Assembly: GCF_007004545.3 (NCBI RefSeq)
Contig: NZ_CP045503.2
Coordinates: 4,558,102-4,622,101, forward strand
Source of the DNA: Shewanella eurypsychrophilus
GTDB taxonomy: Bacteria; Pseudomonadota; Gammaproteobacteria; Enterobacterales; Shewanellaceae
DNA: 64,000 nt
Direction of reading: 5' to 3'
Numbering within the stretch: position 1 is the stretch's first letter; each line of letters starts with the position of its first letter. Below, piece by piece: positions 58,935 to 64,000 of this stretch. The notes beneath the pieces are model-generated. The model searched no databases. It saw only the letters and a list, made by a program, of their open reading frames with translations, and was not told the origin of the DNA. A program made the position numbers and the translations under genes.

Positions 58935-61007
58935 ATGAAAAAATCCTTAATCGCTATCGCATTAGCCAGCACATTTTTAGCTGGCTGTGGCACCTCAGAT
59001 ATCAATAATAAACAAGACGAAACTCAAGTCAGCGCGGCGACTAGCACCAAAGCAGAACTCGGTAGTTTCGGTGTTGATTTAGCAGCCCGTAACGAAGCTG
59101 TTAAACCCGGTGATGACTTCTTTATGTATGCCAGTGGTACTTGGTATGATAACTACATCATGCCAGCCGATAAGACTCGTTATGGTGCATTTACTGGCCT
59201 GGCTGAGCGCAGTGAAAAGCAAGTCAAAGAGATCATCGATGATATTGCTAGCCGTAGTGATCTGAACGCCGAAGAGCAACTGATAGCCGATTTCTATCAG
59301 TCTTACATGGATACTGAGACTATCAACAAGCTGGGGATCACTCCAATCCAGCCTATCTTAAATCAAATCGCTGCAATCAAGTCTACCGACGATTTAACTA
59401 AGGTCTTTGGTCATGCTTGGCTTACTGGCGCGACATCACCCATTTCTGGTGGCATGTGGTTTAACCGTCTTGACCCAAACCAATATGAGATGTCTATCGG
59501 CGCTAGCGGTTTAGGTTTACCGGATCGCTCTTACTACCTAGAAGACAGCGATCGCTTCATTAACATCCGTAGCGCCTATGTTGAACATATCGCCGCAATG
59601 CTCACTTTTGCAGGTGTTAAAGACACAAAAGCCAAGGCCGAAGCTATTTTAGTCCTGGAAACCAAGATTGCCCAAGGCCAGTGGCCTAGAGAGAAACGCC
59701 GTAATCGAGATCTAACCTTAAACCAGGTCAAACGTACTGATATAGCTAAACAGTACCCAGGTTTTAACTGGGATCTTTTCTTCAATGAAACCGGCTACCA
59801 GGTGCCTCAACTCAATATCACTCAGCCTGAGCCGATTAAAGCCATGATTGAGCTAGTGAATCAAGAGTCACTCAATGTATGGCAGGATTATCTTACCTTC
59901 CATACCATCAGCAATAACTCAGAGCTCTTATCTGAAGATATCAATGCCGAAAACTTTGCTTTCTATGGCAAAACTCTAAAGGGACAGGAAGAGCCTCGTC
60001 CACGCTGGAAACGTGCAGTCGCAGAGATGTCGGGCACTCAGTCACTTGGTTTTGCCATCGGCAAGGTCTATGTGGCGCGCTACTTCCCAGAATCATCCAA
60101 AGCGCAGATGGCTGAGTTAGTAGAAAACTTACGTACCGCCTTAGGTCAGCGTATCGATGGTCTAGATTGGATGGGCGATGAGACTAAGGTCAATGCTCAC
60201 GCTAAGCTTGCCGCATTTACCCCAAAAATTGGTTATCCTGATGTATGGCAGGAATTTGATGGCCTGACAATGACCAAAACAGACTTAGTCAGTAATGTTC
60301 ATGATCTGCGCCAATTCTTTAAGGCGGAAAGTGTCGCTAAAGAGCTTAAGAAAACCGACCGTAATCGCTGGGGCATGACGCCGCAGCGCGTTAATGCTTA
60401 CTACAACAGCTCATTTAATGAGATTGTGTTCCCAGCAGCTATCTTACAACCGCCATTCTTCGATCCAAACGCCGACCCAGCCGTCAATTATGGTGGTATT
60501 GGTGCAGTGATCGGCCATGAGATGGGCCACGGCTTCGATGACCAAGGCTCAAAGTCAGATGCCAATGGTATACAACGCAACTGGTGGACAGACGCTGACC
60601 GTAAAGCCTTTGATGCCAAGGCCGATCAACTTGCTGCCCAGTACAGTAAGTACGAACCCATCCCAGATAACTTCGTCAATGGCCGTAACAGCTTGGGTGA
60701 GAACATAGGTGATGTGGGCGGTTTGTCCATGGCTTACCATGCTTATAAACTCAGCCTCAACGGCAAAGAAGCCCCTGTGATCGACGGGGTTACCGGTGAT
60801 CAACGTTTCTTCCTTGCCTGGGCTCAGGTATGGAAAGAGAAACGTACCGAGCAGAGCATGCTCAACCAACTTCGTGGTGGTACCCATGCACCGGGACGTT
60901 ACCGTGCTCAAGCACCGCGTAACCATGATGCTTGGTACAAGGCATTTGATGTGAAGCCTGGTGATGAGCTTTACCTGGCTGAAGACGAGCGTGTTCGGAT
61001 CTGGTAA
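58935..61007 (+). CDS. pepO: M13-family metallopeptidase lipoprotein (PepO/neprilysin-like)
   Basis: A 690-residue zinc peptidase. The signal ALASTFLAGC lipidates Cys19. It has the family N-terminus (VDLAARNEAVKPGDDFFMYASGTWYDN) and the NAYYNSSFNEIVFPAAILQPPFFD segment. The zinc site VIGHEMGHGFDDQGS is near residue 530 and the third ligand Glu is in ENIGDVGGLSMAYHA near residue 591. The C-terminus ends VRIW, the usual M13 tail. It should cleave peptides in the periplasm or at the surface. The ATG follows AAGGAAGAATAT. Confidence 0.94.
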   Translation: MKKSLIAIALASTFLAGCGTSDINNKQDETQVSAATSTKAELGSFGVDLAARNEAVKPGDDFFMYASGTWYDNYIMPADKTRYGAFTGLAERSEKQVKEIIDDIASRSDLNAEEQLIADFYQSYMDTETINKLGITPIQPILNQIAAIKSTDDLTKVFGHAWLTGATSPISGGMWFNRLDPNQYEMSIGASGLGLPDRSYYLEDSDRFINIRSAYVEHIAAMLTFAGVKDTKAKAEAILVLETKIAQGQWPREKRRNRDLTLNQVKRTDIAKQYPGFNWDLFFNETGYQVPQLNITQPEPIKAMIELVNQESLNVWQDYLTFHTISNNSELLSEDINAENFAFYGKTLKGQEEPRPRWKRAVAEMSGTQSLGFAIGKVYVARYFPESSKAQMAELVENLRTALGQRIDGLDWMGDETKVNAHAKLAAFTPKIGYPDVWQEFDGLTMTKTDLVSNVHDLRQFFKAESVAKELKKTDRNRWGMTPQRVNAYYNSSFNEIVFPAAILQPPFFDPNADPAVNYGGIGAVIGHEMGHGFDDQGSKSDANGIQRNWWTDADRKAFDAKADQLAAQYSKYEPIPDNFVNGRNSLGENIGDVGGLSMAYHAYKLSLNGKEAPVIDGVTGDQRFFLAWAQVWKEKRTEQSMLNQLRGGTHAPGRYRAQAPRNHDAWYKAFDVKPGDELYLAEDERVRIW

Positions 61008-61008
61008 T

Positions 61009-61038
61009 GGTTCGAGGTTCGAGGTTCGAGGTTCGAGC
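61009..61038. repeat. 7-bp tandem repeat (GAGGTTC)n
   Basis: Four copies directly at the stop of the M13 peptidase gene. Same placement as the (GAGGAAGC)n array after the RND gene. Confidence 0.8.
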
Positions 61039-61087
61039 AATAGCTTGAAGACATAAGTCATAAGCGGTTAGCAATAACACTTAAGTA

Positions 61088-61114
61088 AAAATGCCAGTCA
61101 TCTGACTGGCATTT
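61088..61114. terminator. Bidirectional rho-independent terminator
   Basis: AAAATGCCAGTCA/TGACTGGCATTTTT stem between convergent genes. Confidence 0.9.
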
Positions 61115-61137
61115 TTGTGTTTATCACAAACTAAAAA

Positions 61138-61386
61138 TTAGTGCTTTTTCTGTACGCCATTACGGACCATCTCTTTGCCCGTCTCGAAGACTTCCTGAGT
61201 GATCCAACGTGCATGAAGCAGCTTATTATTGTCATCGAATACCGCGACAAAATGGCGTCCATCGGCGTTATTGGTCGCCATACCGACACCAGCCACACCT
61301 TCCAGTCCTAAACCACCATTTTCTACAGACAACAAAAAACGCTCTAATTCGGCTAAGTTATCGATAACATCAAGTTCATTATTCAT
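61138..61386 (-). CDS. Small hypothetical protein
   Basis: An 82-residue acidic cytoplasmic protein: DVIDNLAELERFLLSVENGG, a middle NADGRHFVAVFDDNNKLLHARW and a basic end VQKKH. The pattern is like a small alpha/beta domain. I do not recognise the family. It is flanked by terminators on one side and a 250-bp gap on the other, and appears to be a real gene because of its regular codon use and start context. Confidence 0.6.
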   Translation of the reverse strand: MNNELDVIDNLAELERFLLSVENGGLGLEGVAGVGMATNNADGRHFVAVFDDNNKLLHARWITQEVFETGKEMVRNGVQKKH

Positions 61387-61638
61387 CTACATATACTCTT
61401 TTATCTATATCTGACTGCACTCTGTATATGACAGCTTACCGTGCAGCCTAGGTTTCAATATGCGGCGTACTTTACAGATCATAGTAAAAAATTGGAACAC
61501 TGCCTAAACCCGTTCATTACAGAAACACGCATTTTAAAAACCACTGTTAGCTGATCGGCCTATAAAACCGACACTTTAACAATGCCTAGTATTGAATAGC
61601 CACGAAGAAGTTACTGTCGACTTAAGCTACGCCATATT
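61387..61638. other. Intergenic between small protein and MBL operon end
   Basis: About 250 bp. It separates the MBL-fold gene stop from the small hypothetical gene; no terminator hairpin with a T-run was found. Confidence 0.4.
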
Positions 61639-62925
61639 TTATAAAATAATCTCTTCACCATTTTTAACTAGATGCACATTTTCAAAATGCTCTACAAATT
61701 TATCACCGTTAAGAGTGTGCACAGGTACTAAACGTTTAGCTGCTATGTTGTTTGAAAAATTAATTAAATGCTCCAAATATGCATGACCACTGGTATGCAT
61801 ATATTGCCATGACTGCCGATATTGCTCAGTCATTTCAGCAAATTTAGCTTGCTTACTCTGGTAGCCTAACCACATGGAATAGATAAATTTCGGCTTAACT
61901 TCTTGCCCAACGAACGCATCTAAGTAAGGAGTCATCGCATAAGGAGACACCCTAAATACGTAGTTTGTACCTTGCAACTTGCTAAGATTCACATGCCGAT
62001 GACTATATTTCAGAAAGTCATTACCATACTTTTCTTTAATAACGGCTAACTGAGATTTAGGAAATATGACTCTGAGGTGATCACCGTCATGAGGAGGCAG
62101 CCCAGGAGCATGTTTCTTCAATGCTTCGAGTAAATACAGCTGGTACAGATCGATAACCAGCTTTTTTCCTGTCCGCTTGGTGGCGTTATAGAGGCTTACT
62201 ATCCTATCTATATTACTCCCAGAGGCCACGACAAACGCTGGTCTGCCTTGCTCACTAAAGGCTTCTGTCATGGCTGTTTCAACTGAAGCTTCAGTGGGAA
62301 ACTCTTGCGGATGACCACCATCGAGGGTCGTGCCCTCGATGAGCATAAGATCAGGCTGCTTGATATGGGAGTAGATATAATCACTGACCTTAGTTTTTCG
62401 TCCATGACCACGAAAATCTCCCGTATAGAACACCTGCTTGCCTTCGACTTCGATTAATAAACTGCAGGCACCAAAGGCTGAGTGATCCATCAAAAAAGCT
62501 TTTACTGTAAATGGGCCGATCTGAAACGGCTTACCTGGTGAAAACTGCTGACATAGCTCCAGTGAATTAAACCGTAATGGCTCAGGATAAAATAAATTAC
62601 CGATAGTCATCATAGAGTAACTGCTATCAGACAGGTATATGTTAGCGCCTTTAGGGAGTGTAGCGAGTAGGCCATAATGATCTGGATGTGCGTGAGATAA
62701 AAGATAAGCTAAAGGAGGATTAGCATCTTGTTGTTGAATATCCAGCAAAATACCATTCGCAATTGTTGGATTTGCAACGACTTCAGCAGCGAGAGATGTA
62801 CCACAGCTATCCATCAGTGGAGCACCGTAATCCAATACGATACTATCCTCACCATGACGAATCTTAATGCAACTACCACCTATGGTATCTGCGCCGCGTA
62901 GTATTGTGACGGAAGTTTGTGCCAT
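61639..62925 (-). CDS. MBL-fold hydrolase, RNase J/beta-CASP-like
   Basis: A 428-residue metallo-beta-lactamase-fold protein. The metal-binding HxHxDH motif is LSHAHPDHYGLL near residues 75-86, followed by the histidine in LMDHSAFGA, the aspartate in FYTGDFRGHGRK, and a further conserved segment in MLIEGTTLDGG. A beta-CASP-like insert (about 225-380) and the C-terminal HTSGHAYLEHL and LVPVHTLNGDKF histidines resemble RNase J/CPSF nucleases. Start is the ATG at 62925, overlapping the preceding stop as TAATG. It is the last gene of a tight three-gene operon with a PD-(D/E)XK-like and a metallophosphoesterase gene. DNA or RNA substrate unknown. Confidence 0.87.
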   Translation of the reverse strand: MAQTSVTILRGADTIGGSCIKIRHGEDSIVLDYGAPLMDSCGTSLAAEVVANPTIANGILLDIQQQDANPPLAYLLSHAHPDHYGLLATLPKGANIYLSDSSYSMMTIGNLFYPEPLRFNSLELCQQFSPGKPFQIGPFTVKAFLMDHSAFGACSLLIEVEGKQVFYTGDFRGHGRKTKVSDYIYSHIKQPDLMLIEGTTLDGGHPQEFPTEASVETAMTEAFSEQGRPAFVVASGSNIDRIVSLYNATKRTGKKLVIDLYQLYLLEALKKHAPGLPPHDGDHLRVIFPKSQLAVIKEKYGNDFLKYSHRHVNLSKLQGTNYVFRVSPYAMTPYLDAFVGQEVKPKFIYSMWLGYQSKQAKFAEMTEQYRQSWQYMHTSGHAYLEHLINFSNNIAAKRLVPVHTLNGDKFVEHFENVHLVKNGEEIIL

Positions 62926-63836
62926 TAACACATCTCTTTGCTGAATAACTGACGATCTGTTTTATCTGTCATCACCTGCAAAACCACTTTATTTTCTCTT
63001 AACTTTTCTTCGTGACGAGACCAGCTATTACGCACATCAGCTTCGGAGTTATGGTAAAGCAGTAACCTAGGCTCATGATCGATGACCAAAGGATACACTT
63101 CTTTAGCAACGTCTCTAATGATGGGAGCTACTGATTTTCCTGCTAACTCAGTTATCTTTACCAATACCTGACAAGCGACAACATAGGCATGCTTTAACTC
63201 TTGTGGGCGGTTTTTACCCGTTAAAAACTCTCGATAATTTGCTAACTGTTCTATGACTTCCGGGGTTTCACTGTTTGTTCTGCAGCGGCTATCCGTCGTA
63301 AGCTTAGCCTCCCAAAATACTAACCGTACTTCCTCTCCATGTTGCTCCAAAGCGACTAAGTCTATACGGTACCCATCCCCAGGCAATCCCATCTCCATAT
63401 CGATCACATTACTATTTTCAGCAGCCACTTGCTCTACAAATGTCTTTTCATCGCCTTTATGTTGTTTAGATCGCTCAATCCATAGGTCTAATGTTTCACC
63501 GCCAAGGTAGCGCTCAGTCTCCTCTGGTCTCTCAGGATTTGTAAGTGTACGGTTTTCTGCCGTTAACCTTAGGTACTTCTGTGTTCTGGCTCCCTCAAAA
63601 ACGTATTTTATATGCTGTTCACAATACAATTGTTTCTTCTGATTGAAGCCCACTTTGGCTATCGCCTGCCCCTTATGGTAAAAATTTAAGTAATTTTCAC
63701 GTACAGCCAGACGAAGTCCATTAGAGGACAACTCTTCACCTGTAGGATTTAGTCGTAGCAGTAATTCCTGCCACCATAGGGGGGATTGCTCAGCAAGTTG
63801 TTGAAAAGAGAATTTTCGTGTGAATTGTTGTGCCAT
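62925..63836 (-). CDS. PD-(D/E)XK-like nuclease, unrecognised family
   Basis: A 303-residue soluble protein. Around residues 155-185 is the likely nuclease core: DGYRIDLVALEQHGEEVRLVFWEAKL, with Asp, Glu and Lys placed as in PD-(D/E)XK enzymes. After it follow helices with ANYREFLTG and a positively charged C-terminal region. Start ATG at 63836 lies two bases from the upstream stop; the end overlaps the MBL gene as TAATG. This packing suggests one functional unit. I do not recognise the family beyond the core. Confidence 0.7.
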   Translation of the reverse strand: MAQQFTRKFSFQQLAEQSPLWWQELLLRLNPTGEELSSNGLRLAVRENYLNFYHKGQAIAKVGFNQKKQLYCEQHIKYVFEGARTQKYLRLTAENRTLTNPERPEETERYLGGETLDLWIERSKQHKGDEKTFVEQVAAENSNVIDMEMGLPGDGYRIDLVALEQHGEEVRLVFWEAKLTTDSRCRTNSETPEVIEQLANYREFLTGKNRPQELKHAYVVACQVLVKITELAGKSVAPIIRDVAKEVYPLVIDHEPRLLLYHNSEADVRNSWSRHEEKLRENKVVLQVMTDKTDRQLFSKEMC

Positions 63837-63838
63837 GG

Positions 63839-64000
63839 CTATTTCTCACCTAATTTATTTAGCTGTATAACGTTGAAATTCGGAATTTCGGCTCTCTGGT
63901 TATTACCAGGATTAGAAATAAACTTATTTTTAAACTTACTAAAGCGAGCCAAAGGTCGATGGACATGACCGCATAACAGGAATTTAGCTTTTAGCTCTCC
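63839..64000 (-). CDS. C-terminus of a calcineurin-like metallophosphoesterase
   Basis: The minus strand is open from the window edge to the TAG at 63841-63839. The visible 53 residues include FLLCGHVHRPLARF, the GHxH motif that closes the metal site of metallophosphoesterases (phosphatases, SbcD-like nucleases). Then SNPGNNQRAEIPNFNVIQL, a usual C-terminal strand region. The rest lies beyond the window. It probably starts the operon with the nuclease and MBL genes. Confidence 0.72.
   Translation of the reverse strand, partial: GELKAKFLLCGHVHRPLARFSKFKNKFISNPGNNQRAEIPNFNVIQLNKLGEK

Noticed and set aside
1..64000. tRNA, rRNA, CRISPR or prophage
   Set aside because: No cloverleaf, rRNA segment, regularly spaced direct repeats with unique spacers, or phage structural genes were recognised.

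Overview
The window looks like a chromosomal segment of a marine gammaproteobacterium, most likely Shewanella or a close relative. The grounds are an OmcA/MtrC-type decaheme surface cytochrome, azurin, an SO_0444-type metal permease, MSHA-like pilin, MetR, PyrC, CstA and an intergenic repeat load of REP pairs, CTAG/CGAG short-period repeats and an IS200-like element. The genus call is inference from family recognition, not from a search. No rRNA, tRNA, CRISPR array or prophage was recognised.

Layout. 1-5.6 kb: end of metR, an HDOD protein, a GDSL esterase lipoprotein, a MITE-like repeat, and btuB under a cobalamin riboswitch whose promoter overlaps MetJ-type boxes. 5.6-9.2 kb: BlaI repressor with an M56-TonB sensor protease behind paired operators, overlapping DUF2059/DUF805 genes, and azurin. 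9.4-13.6 kb: a class II aldolase fusion, an LsrK-like autoinducer-2 kinase and a cupin, separated by REP pairs. 13.6-19 kb: FMN reductase, a Bcr/CflA exporter with divergent LysR regulator, and a dicarboxylate symporter fused to a solute-binding domain. 19-27 kb: orphan pilin, outer-membrane and membrane proteins, pyrC, repeats and a PAS-GGDEF protein. 27-29.4 kb: IS200-like element with nested ends and a small secreted protein behind a structured leader. 29.4-33 kb: a DNA-binding STAND ATPase with TPR tail. 33.5-36.6 kb: a metal-response locus (permease, ArsR regulator, cysteine-rich metallothionein-like protein, ECF sigma factor). 36.9-41.4 kb: RND efflux pair. 41.4-42.6 kb: dense repeats around ppiC. 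42.6-50.2 kb: cstA and a signalling/protease operon (GAF-HD-GYP, CHASE2-cyclase, SH3-like protein, M48 protease). 50.5-61.4 kb: decaheme cytochrome, VF530 protein, aminotransferase, GST, nitroreductase, M13 peptidase, and two decayed genes. 61.6-64 kb: a tightly packed operon of metallophosphoesterase, PD-(D/E)XK-like nuclease and MBL-fold nuclease.

How genes work together. The best supported local circuit is the metal locus. Two promoters with the same TGCATCC-N15-CGTCT layout precede the ECF sigma gene and the cysteine-rich gene, and three ATTTC-N10-GAAAT dyads precede the permease and the arsR gene, so two regulons appear to sit side by side. Methionine/B12 control is seen twice (MetR, and MetJ boxes plus riboswitch on btuB). 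The LsrK-like kinase with an aldolase and a cupin, but with no Lsr transporter, LsrF or LsrG beside it, suggests an alternative fate for phosphorylated AI-2 or a related sugar.
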